Source: WTFY01 sp965205275 | Lineage (GTDB): Bacteria; Pseudomonadota; Gammaproteobacteria; UBA4575 | Assembly: GCA_965205275.1 (NCBI GenBank) | Contig: CBDBGX010000001.1 | Span: forward strand, 40,574 to 104,573 | DNA: 64,000 nt | Reading direction: 5' to 3' | In this document: positions 53,340 through 62,880 of the stretch, in pieces | Layout: every line of letters begins with the position of its first letter | Numbering within the stretch: position 1 is the stretch's first letter | The notes under the pieces: generated by a model | What the model saw: only the letters and a program-made list of their open reading frames with translations | The model's database searches: none | What the model was told of the DNA's origin: nothing | Translations under genes and position numbers: made by a program

Positions 53340-55697
53340 ATGGGCATTGATATTGAGTACAACATGGACAACTCGCCACTTGAGAAGTTGTTGTTGTCCA
53401 TCAAGCGTCCAGGTGACTTTTATGCCCACGGTCGGATGTTCGTCCCCATGCCGAAGTTGGAAGTGGAGAACATCGGGGTACTTTCCTTCCCGGTTCCCGA
53501 AGCGCAGATCCGCGCCCTGATAAATACGGCTGAGCGGGCGCCCTACGGCAAGGGAACGGATACGCTGGTGGATACAACGGTACGCGACTGCTGGCAGATT
53601 GACGGGATGTCGATTGATATGGGCGGCGCCATGTGGGATGACACCTTTTCCCGGATACTTGATGAGGCAGCGACTGGTCTTGGCTGCCCGGGCGAGCGGC
53701 TTGAGGCAAAACTCTACAAACTGCTCATTTACGAACCAGGCGGTTTCTTCGCGGCGCACCGCGACACTGAGAAAGCCGACGGCATGATCGCGACGCTGAC
53801 AATCTCATTACCGACTGTGAGTGTCGGCGGTGAGTTGTCCGTCCGCCACCAGGATCGCGAAGTTGTCATCGACATGAACGCAGAAGAGCCGTCGGAACTG
53901 GTGTTCGCGGCGTTCTATGCCGATTGTACGCATGAGACCAAGCCAGTTCGCAAGGGGCACAGGCTTTCGCTGGTCTTCAATCTTTGTTTGCACCACGATG
54001 ATACCGAAACACCACGCCAGGCGCCTGATCATATCGATGAAGTCGAGAGTATTGTGCAGCAATTGGTTCACTGGCGTGACAACGAGCAATCGTCCGACAA
54101 GTTGGTCTGGCTGCTGGAGCATGATTACAGCGAGGCAGGATTGTCCTTTGACACCTTGAAGAATACCGACGACGCCTGGGCGAGGGTTCTTGGTATGGCA
54201 ACGGACCGCGCTGAATGCGAGATGTATGCAGCGATAGTACACATCGAGGAACAGGGCGAAGCCTTGTACCCGGATGGTGACTACGTCGATAGTTGGCACT
54301 GGCACGAGAATGAAGTTGATGGCATGGAGATCGGCGAGGTGTTCTATGGCAGCTACTGGCTTGACGATTGGTCCGGCAGGGATGGTAGCCGCCCGCCCTT
54401 GCAAAGGGTTCCATTGCATGCAGAGGAACTGCTGCCGGTGGGCGCACTGGACGATGCAAAACCGGATGAACAATGGTTGCACGAAGCGTCCGGGAACGAG
54501 GGTGTGAGCCTGGAACGGGCTTATCGTCATACCGCTTTTGTGATCTGGCCGCGGTCGAAGACACTGGACATTCTTGCAGGAGCTCGCATCGACAGTGCCG
54601 TCGCGTGGGTGGCGGAGCAACTGGAGCGCAACGGTGGGGTAGCCGATGAACAAGTCAGAGCCCTCGTTTTAAGGCTGATCGACATCTGGCCGTCAGGCCC
54701 TCGCGACCACAAAGCGCAAAGCCGAATCGACATGCTGCACTTGCTGACCGCAGTTGAAGACGAGACACTCACTGTCCACTTCCTGCGTCAAGTCGTGTTA
54801 TTGCACTACAACGGTGATGAAAACGAAGCTCTGCTGGCTGCATTGGGTGAAATTCCAATGGATGCCATTGGGGAGTTCCTGGTTGACTTGATCAGAGCAC
54901 GCTTTGTCATCTGGACCGACGCAACGCTTGCATTTCTGCGGGGTGTTGGCGAATCGATGAGTACCGCCAGGAACGATGTACTCGAGGTAAGCGTTCGGAC
55001 GGCTCTGTCCCTCCTGCCCGAATCTATGGAAAAGCGCATAGGAGATGATAAGTGGAATTCTGAGAGTGAAGAAACCATCAGTGACCAGGCTGTTTGCGAT
55101 CTCTTTACACTGGCATGGCGATGCGATTTGATGGACGATGCGAGAACCGCAGCGTTGGTCATCACTGATTATCCCCTGGCCGTCACACCGGACCGCACCA
55201 TACCGGCGGCGTTGGGTGAACTGTACAGCGAGATAGGGCTTGCGGACACCGCCGCCTACACTAACTTGTGGCGCCATGCGACGGAATTCCTGCTGACACG
55301 CAGCGAGTTGCCGCCGGAACAACCACTGGACTGGAGAATCACCGCTGACATTAACTGCCATTGCGAGTACTGCACGAAGCTCCGTGCCTTTTGCAAAGAC
55401 CCCTCCACCCAAATCGCGCGCTTCCCGTTGCGTAAGGATTTGCGTGCGCATCTGCACAAGATCATCGACTACAATCACCTTGACCTAACCCATGAAACCG
55501 AACGTCGGGGCAGTCCCTACACCCTTGTTTGCACCAAAACCCGGGCGACCTACAGGCGAAGGCTTGCAGAGTATACCGAGGATGTTTCATGCATGCGTTT
55601 ATTGAGCAGGTTTGCTCCGGGTGGACAATGGGCGAAACTCTGCACGGCAGGTTTGGCACGTTTACAACAGGCAGTCACAGCTGCTCATGACATGTAA
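53340..55697 (+). CDS. Large 2OG-Fe(II) oxygenase
   Basis: A 785-residue protein. The N-terminal third is a prolyl-4-hydroxylase-like oxygenase: YEPGGFFAAHRDTEK gives His140 and Asp142, FYADCTHETKPV gives His198, and HRLSLVFNL gives Arg208 for 2-oxoglutarate. The remaining ~560 residues are helical and unrelated to known catalytic domains; DCWQIDG and CHCEYCTKLRAF (cysteine pair near 675) stand out. The substrate is unknown; the length is well beyond the usual P4H. Confidence 0.82.
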   Translation: MGIDIEYNMDNSPLEKLLLSIKRPGDFYAHGRMFVPMPKLEVENIGVLSFPVPEAQIRALINTAERAPYGKGTDTLVDTTVRDCWQIDGMSIDMGGAMWDDTFSRILDEAATGLGCPGERLEAKLYKLLIYEPGGFFAAHRDTEKADGMIATLTISLPTVSVGGELSVRHQDREVVIDMNAEEPSELVFAAFYADCTHETKPVRKGHRLSLVFNLCLHHDDTETPRQAPDHIDEVESIVQQLVHWRDNEQSSDKLVWLLEHDYSEAGLSFDTLKNTDDAWARVLGMATDRAECEMYAAIVHIEEQGEALYPDGDYVDSWHWHENEVDGMEIGEVFYGSYWLDDWSGRDGSRPPLQRVPLHAEELLPVGALDDAKPDEQWLHEASGNEGVSLERAYRHTAFVIWPRSKTLDILAGARIDSAVAWVAEQLERNGGVADEQVRALVLRLIDIWPSGPRDHKAQSRIDMLHLLTAVEDETLTVHFLRQVVLLHYNGDENEALLAALGEIPMDAIGEFLVDLIRARFVIWTDATLAFLRGVGESMSTARNDVLEVSVRTALSLLPESMEKRIGDDKWNSESEETISDQAVCDLFTLAWRCDLMDDARTAALVITDYPLAVTPDRTIPAALGELYSEIGLADTAAYTNLWRHATEFLLTRSELPPEQPLDWRITADINCHCEYCTKLRAFCKDPSTQIARFPLRKDLRAHLHKIIDYNHLDLTHETERRGSPYTLVCTKTRATYRRRLAEYTEDVSCMRLLSRFAPGGQWAKLCTAGLARLQQAVTAAHDM

Positions 55698-55766
55698 TTC
55701 CTGTCGGTTGAAGGCCCTTCTTAAGCAATTGTCTTGGGGATCGGCCATAAAACAGAGGACTCCACT

Positions 55767-57209
55767 ATGACAGAACTTGCGTTTCAGTCTGCCCTGCAAC
55801 TGGGGGCAGCCATCCGCAACAAATCAATCAGCGCGGCAGAGATGCTGGATTACTTTCTGGCACGTGTGGAAAAATTCAATCCAGCCTTGAATGCGATTGT
55901 TGTCGAAGACTTTGATCGTGCGCGAGAGTTTGCAATAAAAGCCGATAAAGCTCTGGCTCGGGATGAGGTCTGGGGACCGTTGCATGGTGTGCCCATGACG
56001 TTGAAGGAATCCTATGATGTCGCAGGATTGTTGACTACCCGGGGCAATCCGGACTTGAAAGACAACCGGGCTGATCGGGACGCATTGTCAGTCACACGCG
56101 TGAGGCAGCTTGGCGTCAACCTGTTCGGCAAGACTAACGTGCCCTACAACCTGGCTGACATGCAGAGCTTTAATGACATTTACGGTACAACCAATAATCC
56201 CTGGGATCTCAGTAGAGCTCCTGGTGGTTCCTCTGGTGGGTCCGCGGCGACGCTCGCAGCAGGGATGACCGGTTTGGACAGTGGCTCTGATATTGGCGGC
56301 TCCATCCGCAACCCGGCGCACTTCTGTGGTGTATTCGGCCACAAACCGACCTTTGGTCTGTTGCCACCACGGGGCCATGCAGGACCGGGAATACTGGGAG
56401 AATCCGATCTGACGGTGATTGGTCCCATGGCCAGAAGCGCGATTGATCTTGAAGTCGCAACCCTGGCGATGGCTGGACCTGACGAAATTCAGTCAGCAGG
56501 TTACCAGTTGAACCTGCAACCGTGCCCGCATCCAACACTCGCTGGATTCAGAGTTGCCGTCTGGCAGAACGATGAGTTGGCGCCTGTCACCGAAGAGACA
56601 CGCAAACGTATCGATGCGGTTGCACAGGTGGTGAAAGATGCGGGTGGTATCGTTGACTACAAAGCCCAACCCGACATCGATATTGCAAATGCGAACGACA
56701 ACTATAATGATTTGCTCCTCGCGGTGATGACCTCCAGAAATTCCCGGGAAGAATATGAAAGACTTCAGGGCAAGTTAAACAATCCTGGTTTCAGCCAATC
56801 ACATTACACTCAATTGCGGCGTCAATTGGCAAGTTATCGTGATTATGCGATTTCAAACGAAGCGCGAACCAAATCCCGCTGGGCATGGCATGAATTCTTT
56901 AAATCCTGGGATGTGGTGATTATGCCGGTAATGCCGACACCAGCCTTTGAACATGATCATCGGCCATACCACGAACGCACACTTCAGGTCGACAATGAGA
57001 CGCGTTCCTACGGCGAAGGTGTATTCTGGTCGGGTCATGCGATTAATAACTACCTGCCGTCAACAGTGGTACCCACGGGAGCAGTGGGTGAAGGATTACC
57101 GATTGGTGTGCAGATTATGGGGCCGGAATACGGTGATCTGAAAACAATCGGATTTGCCAGGTTACTGGAAGCGGCAGGATTCGGGTTTGTGCCGCCACCG
57201 GGTTATTGA
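55767..57209 (+). CDS. Amidase signature family protein
   Basis: A 480-residue amidase. The catalytic triad is Lys80 (MTLKESYDV), Ser155 (GGSSGGSAA) and Ser179 (DIGGSIRNPA); PLHGVPMTLKE and VFGHKPT are adjoining family motifs. The ATG at 55767 is chosen (GAGG 7 bases upstream); the frame is open back to a TTG at 55734. It hydrolyses an amide bond to release ammonia; the substrate is not predictable. Confidence 0.92.
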   Translation: MTELAFQSALQLGAAIRNKSISAAEMLDYFLARVEKFNPALNAIVVEDFDRAREFAIKADKALARDEVWGPLHGVPMTLKESYDVAGLLTTRGNPDLKDNRADRDALSVTRVRQLGVNLFGKTNVPYNLADMQSFNDIYGTTNNPWDLSRAPGGSSGGSAATLAAGMTGLDSGSDIGGSIRNPAHFCGVFGHKPTFGLLPPRGHAGPGILGESDLTVIGPMARSAIDLEVATLAMAGPDEIQSAGYQLNLQPCPHPTLAGFRVAVWQNDELAPVTEETRKRIDAVAQVVKDAGGIVDYKAQPDIDIANANDNYNDLLLAVMTSRNSREEYERLQGKLNNPGFSQSHYTQLRRQLASYRDYAISNEARTKSRWAWHEFFKSWDVVIMPVMPTPAFEHDHRPYHERTLQVDNETRSYGEGVFWSGHAINNYLPSTVVPTGAVGEGLPIGVQIMGPEYGDLKTIGFARLLEAAGFGFVPPPGY

Positions 57210-57290
57210 GGGTTTGATGTGACGTCCTTCCCAGTGACCGGTTATTAAGGACAGGCGAAGAATGACGTTGGTTTCAGGCGCCCATCAAAT

Positions 57291-57893
57291 TCATCTGATG
57301 CAACGGTAGACAAATGCAGGTGGCAGATTGAGCCATGAGGCGCTGCTGGTTTCAACATGAGAAAATTTCTGACGCAGCAGTTTTTTAAAGTGTTGTCCTT
57401 CAGGCAACAGCAGCCCGTTCAAGTAGGCGAAAGTAACAAATTGCCCACCTTGCCTTAGTACTCTGAGTGTTGCGTCCAGGGCACTCTCCTGATCAGCATG
57501 CGATACAAACGCCCAGGGTATGCCAGAGATCACCACATCAACCTCGCTCACTCCTTCCCAGGTACATATCTCATGGACATTCTGCACGGAGTCATGGTGA
57601 ACTTTTATCCTGGGAAACCGTGTACTTGTCATTTCGGCAAAGACTGGATTTATTTCAATCGCGATGAACTTTGCACCTGGGTTTAAATTCGACATGATTT
57701 GTTCGGTAAACACCCCGGTTCCAGGTCCATATTGGACAACTGCATTCACTGATTCCCAGTCAGTCCATTCGACCATCTTTTGAGCCAGATTTTTTGAACT
57801 GGGTGTAATCGCGCCCGTTGTTTTCGGGTTGGTGACAAACTTTGAAAGTTGTGTTGCGTAATCTGTCATTACCATTTGTCTAGCCTTTCTCAT
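57291..57893 (-). CDS. SAM-dependent phospholipid N-methyltransferase-like protein (PmtA type)
   Basis: A 200-residue methyltransferase. KFVTNPKTTGAITPSSKNLA is the PmtA-type start, VVQYGPGTGVFTEQI is SAM motif I and FIAIEINPVFAEM motif II; DVVISGIPWAFV is the catalytic-loop strand. PmtA methylates phosphatidylethanolamine. The ATG at 57893 has GGAG about 8 bases upstream, supporting this start over the GTG at 57902. It converges on the amidase gene. Confidence 0.82.
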   Translation of the reverse strand: MRKARQMVMTDYATQLSKFVTNPKTTGAITPSSKNLAQKMVEWTDWESVNAVVQYGPGTGVFTEQIMSNLNPGAKFIAIEINPVFAEMTSTRFPRIKVHHDSVQNVHEICTWEGVSEVDVVISGIPWAFVSHADQESALDATLRVLRQGGQFVTFAYLNGLLLPEGQHFKKLLRQKFSHVETSSASWLNLPPAFVYRCIR

Positions 57894-58212
57894 AAGTCGC
57901 ACTCCGAGAGGGTCTGACTGTCAGTTAACCTTGGCTGATTTGCCACGATTGCCGGATTAAAACCATGTCCTGCGTTTCAGTTTATGCCGGGATTTACTCA
58001 AGCTCAAGTTATTGCGATGGTCTCGATGGTGAAATAGCAGTGGTCAAATGGCCGGTTAAAGTAATTGTTTGTGACATTATCTGGATTATCAGGCGTTTTT
58101 GAGAAGAATTATGAACCTGAACCGGCTTCAGATCGAGCAATGTTAAATGAGTAGTGCGAATCGCTAGATATTTAATATGTTCCGGAGGATTGAAAGAAAA
58201 TTTTCCGGCATT
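57894..58212. other. Intergenic region without a visible gene
   Basis: About 320 bases between the methyltransferase and the dehydrogenase, both on the minus strand. No ORF, hairpin with T-run or recognisable RNA is visible; it must contain the methyltransferase promoter and the 3' end of the dehydrogenase transcript. Confidence 0.4.
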
Positions 58213-59700
58213 TCAAGGAAACGAGAAACTGGAAGATTCCCTCAGGTAGGCCGATGGCCAACGTTGTGTAATTGTCTTGCGCCGGGTGTAAAATCTCAAG
58301 CCATCCGGCCCATAGGCCGAAAGATCACCAAACAGTGAGCGTTTCCAGCCGCCAAAACTGTGATAGGCCACAGGTACTGGCAAGGGAATATTGATACCGA
58401 CCATGCCCGCCTTTATGTTGTCCGAAAAGTAGCGTGCCGCTTCTCCGTCACGGGTAAAGAGGCAAGTCCCATTGCCATATTCATGGTCATCAACCAGTTG
58501 CATGGCCTCATCCAGGTTATGGGCTCGTACTACACACAAAACAGGCCCAAAAATTTCCTGCTGGTAACACGCCATATCCTGCGTCACCTGGTCAATGAGT
58601 GTCCCGCCAACAAAGTAGCCGGTTTCGTTTCCGGGAAGTTTGGGCGACCTGCCATCTACGATTAATTCCGCACCCTCACTTTCTGCGCTGGATATCAGAT
58701 TTACCACTCGGTCTCGATGTGCTGCGGTGATAAGCGGACCGAAGTCGTTGGCGTCGTTATCGGCACTGCCTATCTTTAACGATGCCATCTCACTTTTTAA
58801 ACCTGTCACAAGTGAGTCCGCCGTCTCTTGTCCCACGGCAACCACCACCGATATCGACATGCAGCGTTCACCTGATGAACCAAACGCTGCCCCCATCATG
58901 GACTGCACTGCATTTTCAATATCGGCATCCGGCATCACAATGGCGTGGTTTTTTGCCCCACCGAGTGCCTGGCAACGTTTACCGTGATGAGTTGCGGTGG
59001 CATAGACTGCTTCTGCAACCGGCGTTGAACCAACAAAACTGACTGCCTGCACTTCCGGGTCAGTGAGCAGGACATCAACCGCTTCCTTGTCTCCACTGAC
59101 GACATTCAGCACTCCATCCGGCAGGCCAGCGTCGTGAGCCAGTTGAGCGACAAAAATTGCAGCTGAGGGGTCACGCTCCGAAGGTTTCAACACAAATGTG
59201 TTGCCACAGGCAATCGCGAGTGGATACATCCAGAGGGGGACCATGACTGGAAAGTTAAAGGGTGTGATACCGGCAACGACGCCCAACGGCTGGAACTCAC
59301 TCCAGGAATCGATGTCCGGACCCACGTTCTTGCTGAATTCACCTTTCAGCAATTCTGGTGCGAAACAGGCGTACTCGACATTTTCGATACCTCGAGTCAG
59401 TTCACCAGCCGCATCGTGCGGGATCTTGCCATGCTCACGACTGACCAGTTGACAGATTTCATCCGCATGTTTTTCCAACTCCGCCTTGAAGCGGAACATG
59501 ACCTGTGCTCGTTTTGACTGGGGGGTGGCACGCCACGCCGGGAAAGCTGCTGCAGCGGCTGCAATTGCGTCCCGGGTTTCACCTGCACTGGCGAGCGTTA
59601 CAATCCCTTCCTGGCATCCGGTTGCAGGATTGTTGAGGGGTAATACCCGGCCTGATGAGGTTACCGTTTTGCCACCTATTAAATGACCAACTGTTTTCAT
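58213..59700 (-). CDS. mmsA: CoA-acylating methylmalonate-semialdehyde dehydrogenase
   Basis: A 495-residue aldehyde dehydrogenase-family enzyme that forms propionyl-CoA or acetyl-CoA from the semialdehyde in valine, inositol or thymine breakdown. GVVAGITPFNFPVMVPLWMY is typical of MmsA; the nucleophile Cys is in SSGERCMSISV and the NAD region in SFVGSTPVAEA. The missing glutamate of ordinary ALDHs (AKNHAIVMPDA) fits the CoA-acylating class. It lies 36 bases downstream of the P450 gene on the same strand. Confidence 0.93.
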   Translation of the reverse strand: MKTVGHLIGGKTVTSSGRVLPLNNPATGCQEGIVTLASAGETRDAIAAAAAAFPAWRATPQSKRAQVMFRFKAELEKHADEICQLVSREHGKIPHDAAGELTRGIENVEYACFAPELLKGEFSKNVGPDIDSWSEFQPLGVVAGITPFNFPVMVPLWMYPLAIACGNTFVLKPSERDPSAAIFVAQLAHDAGLPDGVLNVVSGDKEAVDVLLTDPEVQAVSFVGSTPVAEAVYATATHHGKRCQALGGAKNHAIVMPDADIENAVQSMMGAAFGSSGERCMSISVVVAVGQETADSLVTGLKSEMASLKIGSADNDANDFGPLITAAHRDRVVNLISSAESEGAELIVDGRSPKLPGNETGYFVGGTLIDQVTQDMACYQQEIFGPVLCVVRAHNLDEAMQLVDDHEYGNGTCLFTRDGEAARYFSDNIKAGMVGINIPLPVPVAYHSFGGWKRSLFGDLSAYGPDGLRFYTRRKTITQRWPSAYLRESSSFSFP

Positions 59701-59736
59701 GCACTACCTGTAATTGAGTCGTGTTAATATCTATGC

Positions 59737-61056
59737 TTAGCCTGGGATCTTTACATTTAACTCACGAATCCCGTGGATGAAGTTTGATCGCAGATAGACG
59801 GGGTCACTGAGCACCTCGATTTTAGGGAAACGTTTCATAATTTCTTCCCACAGGACATTGAGTTGCATCTCACCAAGGCGATTGCCAACGCAGCGATGGA
59901 TGCCGAAACCAAAAGCCAGATGATGCCTTGGATTCTCACGATCGATAATGAATTCGTCAGCCCTGGCGATTTCGCTTTCATCGCGATTACCCGAGATGTA
60001 CCACATGACAACCTTGTCGAACTTTTTGATCAGTTTGCCACCGAATTCGATATCTTCAATTGCCGTGCGGCACATATGCAACACAGGAGAATGCCAACGA
60101 ATAATTTCCGGCACCATTTGGGGGATGATTCCAGGATTCTGACGCAGTTTTTCGTATTCTGCCGGGTTCTGATTGAGCGCCAGTACACCGCCGGAAATAG
60201 AATTCCGTGTTGTATCATTGCCACCTACAATGAGAAGCAGCATGTTCCCCAGAAATTCGTTGGGTGACATATCTCTGGTAGATTCACCCTGGGCCATGAC
60301 GGATATGAGATCATCGCCTGGTACATCCCGTGCCTGACGTTCTTTCCAGACCGCATCAAAGTATTCAAAACATTTCCACAATTCCTGAAAGCCTTCTCCC
60401 GGTGTCTCAAAGAAATCAGGATTGCTGAGGTTCTCGATGGTATCGGACCAGTGAATCAACTTATATCGATCTTCCTGTGGTATGTCGAAAATCGTTGCCA
60501 GCATTTGACCGGTCAATTCGACAGACACTTCTCTTACCCAGTTGAACTCCTCATTGCGTGGCAGGTTGTCGAGAATTGTTCCGGCTCGTTCACGAATGAG
60601 TTCCTGAAGTTCACGAATGCGCTTTGGGGTAAAAGAAGGTGATACCACCATGCGTTGTTCATCATGCTTTGGAGGGTCCTGCATGATGAACATAGGCAGG
60701 TAGAGCGGAGAATTTTCCGCTGGGGACTCGGTTGGCCGACCACTCATCCGAATGCCACCATTGTTGATATCCGAGGAAAAAGTATTGTGATTCGTATCGG
60801 TGTGCAGGATGTCTTTGAATTTCGTGATCGACCAGTAGGGGCCGAACATACTATCCTCGGTATAGTGGATGGGGTCTTCAGCACGCAATCGATCGAAGTA
60901 GGGCATGAACTTGTTGTGTTCGAATAACGAAGGGTGTGCCGGGTCAAGTTCCTCGATTGGGATGCTATAGGGGTCGACATTGACATCGATTGCCCATTTT
61001 GCAATAAACTCACGGTTGGTAAGTTTCGCAATCTTTTCCAAATCCTGTTCCGACAT
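59737..61056 (-). CDS. Cytochrome P450
   Basis: A 439-residue soluble cytochrome P450. The heme Cys lies in FGFGIHRCVGNRLGE, the I-helix threonine region is GGNDTTRNS and the K-helix ExxR is EIIR. RYHLAF-like heme environment and no membrane anchor point to a bacterial class I enzyme needing ferredoxin. Close kin hydroxylate alkanes or steroid-like terpenes; the substrate is unknown. The ATG at 61056 has GAGGTG 5 bases upstream. Confidence 0.93.
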   Translation of the reverse strand: MSEQDLEKIAKLTNREFIAKWAIDVNVDPYSIPIEELDPAHPSLFEHNKFMPYFDRLRAEDPIHYTEDSMFGPYWSITKFKDILHTDTNHNTFSSDINNGGIRMSGRPTESPAENSPLYLPMFIMQDPPKHDEQRMVVSPSFTPKRIRELQELIRERAGTILDNLPRNEEFNWVREVSVELTGQMLATIFDIPQEDRYKLIHWSDTIENLSNPDFFETPGEGFQELWKCFEYFDAVWKERQARDVPGDDLISVMAQGESTRDMSPNEFLGNMLLLIVGGNDTTRNSISGGVLALNQNPAEYEKLRQNPGIIPQMVPEIIRWHSPVLHMCRTAIEDIEFGGKLIKKFDKVVMWYISGNRDESEIARADEFIIDRENPRHHLAFGFGIHRCVGNRLGEMQLNVLWEEIMKRFPKIEVLSDPVYLRSNFIHGIRELNVKIPG

Positions 61057-61202
61057 ATTGCACCTCGTTGTTTTATCAAGCCCCGTGTAATCCAGATGAT
61101 GACACCTGTGCCACCAAAGGTTGTTTGAGGATTCGTCGACAAACTGGTGGACATGGAGCGTATTGTCTACGAATTATACTCGCGTTCTCAGGTGACAACA
61201 AA

Positions 61203-61293
61203 GGAGTAATGGGGTTGGGAGTAATGTGGAAGATGGACACGCCGCCCGGATTCGAACCGGGAGTAATGGGGTCGGAGTCAAGTGCCAGAGTAA
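61203..61293 (+). repeat. GGGGTTGGGAG / GGGGTCGGAGTCAAG motif copies
   Basis: Two variants of the dispersed core lie at about 61203-61222 and 61263-61293, one on each side of the tRNA-like T-arm segment. The second copy is close to the 1215 repeat unit in its GTCAAGTGCC stretch. Confidence 0.7.
61234..61261 (-). tRNA. 3'-terminal fragment of a tRNA gene (remnant)
   Basis: Read on the minus strand the segment gives a five-base T-stem, TTCGAAT loop and the matching stem (CCCGG/CCGGG), then seven bases and CCA. The T-arm is perfect and has the consensus loop, but the rest of the tRNA is absent: the repeat motif begins right after the stem. It is a fragment, most likely the crossover end left by an integrated element or a rearrangement. 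Confidence 0.4.
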
Positions 61294-61479
61294 ATCCGAT
61301 GTGACCTGGAACAGTGGGTATGGAGTAGAGTAGACGGAGTATTACTCGGCGAATATCCAATCAGGTTATATCAAGATTTACTCTGGCACTTGTATCTTGC
61401 CTTTACATCCTTAGATACTTCAGAAACCAAATGCTGAAAGCTTGCGACTGCTATTGCAGTCTTGTAAATCGATACTGAC

Positions 61480-61641
61480 ATGCTCACGCATTATGAGTTG
61501 CTGAACCGGAAACAGCTGCCTTACCTGTTTGAAGCCCATGAGGTCAGTGAACTCAAACGCTTACTTTTGCATGAATACCTCGGGGGTGGGGGTGGAACCC
61601 CCAGGAGAAGAGGAGGCAAAATAACAGCGAAAATTCAGTAA
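61480..61641 (+). CDS. Short unrecognised ORF
   Basis: Fifty-three codons from an ATG to TAA. The first part (YELLNRKQLPYLFEAHEVSE) looks like real protein, the rest is a Gly/Arg-rich stretch encoded by a G-run. No ribosome site is evident and no family is recognised. It may be the remnant of a longer gene. Confidence 0.25.
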   Translation: MLTHYELLNRKQLPYLFEAHEVSELKRLLLHEYLGGGGGTPRRRGGKITAKIQ

Positions 61642-61787
61642 AAAAAATAATTAAATTAAAGACGGTATCTATCACTTTTTTTGCTAACATGACATTTAAC
61701 TATCGACTGAATTCAGAGATGTCTAATTTAATTTAAACCATCAAAATTTGAAAAGGAAGGTTTTCTCCAGATTAAGAGGACAGAGCC

Positions 61788-62051
61788 ATGACAAAAACAC
61801 CTCGCACACTCGATTACAACATAAGAATATTTAATAATATGTCTGACGAGTTAAATCAACACCACGCTGGAAAATTTATCTTAGTCTATGACGGCAATTT
61901 TATCGCGTCATATGACAACTTTGATAATGCAGCAAAAGAAGCTGTAAAAAGGTTTGGTAGAGGTCCATATTTGATTCGTCAAGTTGGTGCACCAACTGGA
62001 ATGCCTATGCCCGCATCTGTTGCTTATAAGCCTGTCAATGCCAATCATTGA
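61788..62051 (+). CDS. DUF5678-like small protein
   Basis: An 87-residue protein. The core HHAGKFILVYDGNFIASYDN followed by AAKEAVKRFGRGPYLIRQV has the strand-helix-strand pattern of DUF5678 domains, which often accompany retropepsin-like genes. It overlaps the next gene by 14 bases. The pair is distinctly AT-rich compared with neighbours, suggesting lateral origin. Confidence 0.75.
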   Translation: MTKTPRTLDYNIRIFNNMSDELNQHHAGKFILVYDGNFIASYDNFDNAAKEAVKRFGRGPYLIRQVGAPTGMPMPASVAYKPVNANH

Positions 62052-62490
62052 AGCTGGCGTTAAGAATAGTAATGACCAAATCGACCCAATTCAGCTAGTC
62101 CAGGTTGGCCCATCAATTGAAGTTTCTATTGGACATTTTAGAACTAGTGGCGCGCCTCCTATTCCTCCAAAAGAAGATGTATTTACTTTTGCCTTAGTTG
62201 ACACTGGCGCAACTGAAAGTTGTATTGATATTTCTCTCGCGCAAAACCTCGATTTACCAGTCGTTGATAAAATGACTATTTCTGGTATTGGTGGAGCAAA
62301 AACACATGACGTGTATATGGCACAGATTCATATACCAGATCTTAAGTTCACACAATATGGTAAATTCGCTGGTGTCGACCTGGATGGAGGGGGGCAACTG
62401 CATAAAGCGTTACTGGGTAGGTCTTTTTTACAAAACACTATAATGATATATGACGGTTTAAGAGGTCAGGTTACGATAACTGTCACTTAA
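62038..62490 (+). CDS. Retropepsin-like aspartic protease
   Basis: A 150-residue single-domain protease. FALVDTGATESCID carries the DTGA active-site triad; SGIGG and the end ALLGRSFLQNTIMIYDG form the flap and hydrophobic-Gly region of pepsin/retropepsin folds. Such proteins must dimerise to form two-lobed active sites. The ATG at 62038 overlaps the DUF5678 gene, so the two are probably co-translated; the track's earlier TTG at 61984 has no support. Confidence 0.82.
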   Translation: MPIIEAGVKNSNDQIDPIQLVQVGPSIEVSIGHFRTSGAPPIPPKEDVFTFALVDTGATESCIDISLAQNLDLPVVDKMTISGIGGAKTHDVYMAQIHIPDLKFTQYGKFAGVDLDGGGQLHKALLGRSFLQNTIMIYDGLRGQVTITVT

Positions 62491-62880
62491 CAAGGCTCCT
62501 GATATTTGTCTTAAGAACCGGAAAGTGCTAAGTAAGCACTCAAACCAAGCCGTTCTTGCAATGACTCCTTATAGAGTAGGCGGATCGTTACCTCAACAAC
62601 CAGGTCTGGGGGGTGCGTATCAAGGGAATCCCTTTTCTCACGATATTCCCAGTCATCGTAACACTCTAGAATATACGGGCTTTTGGTTCGTTAATCGGCG
62701 AAGGACAATGTGATAGCAACAAATTGAGACGCCTGCACTGCGGTTGAGTGTGGTCTGAACAAGTTAGCGGCGCTACTCCGACCCCATTATTCTCGACCCC
62801 ATTATTCTGTACCCATTGTTATACTGCACAGGTAAATTTGGAACTGGTTCCCTGCAAAAGGGTACATAACGAGACAATTG
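62491..62880. other. Intergenic region before mcrB
   Basis: A 62-codon frame at 62525 has no protein-like features. Near 62773-62819 two reverse-oriented copies of the ACTCCGACCCCATTATTC type motif and a shorter variant appear. No RNA gene or clear promoter was seen. Confidence 0.5.

Larger units (their letters stand above)
61057..61479. other. Intergenic region with tRNA fragment, repeat motifs and a small hairpin
   Basis: Apart from the tRNA-like segment and the GGGGT motif copies (listed separately), it holds a GACTGC-TATT-GCAGTC hairpin at 61446-61461. No gene is visible. Confidence 0.5.

Noticed and set aside
61234..61261. A complete tRNA gene.
   Set aside because: Only the T-arm and the 3' end are present; no anticodon or D-arm precedes it.
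62525..62713. 62-codon frame before mcrB.
   Set aside because: Low-complexity, unusual composition and no ribosome site; looks like chance.
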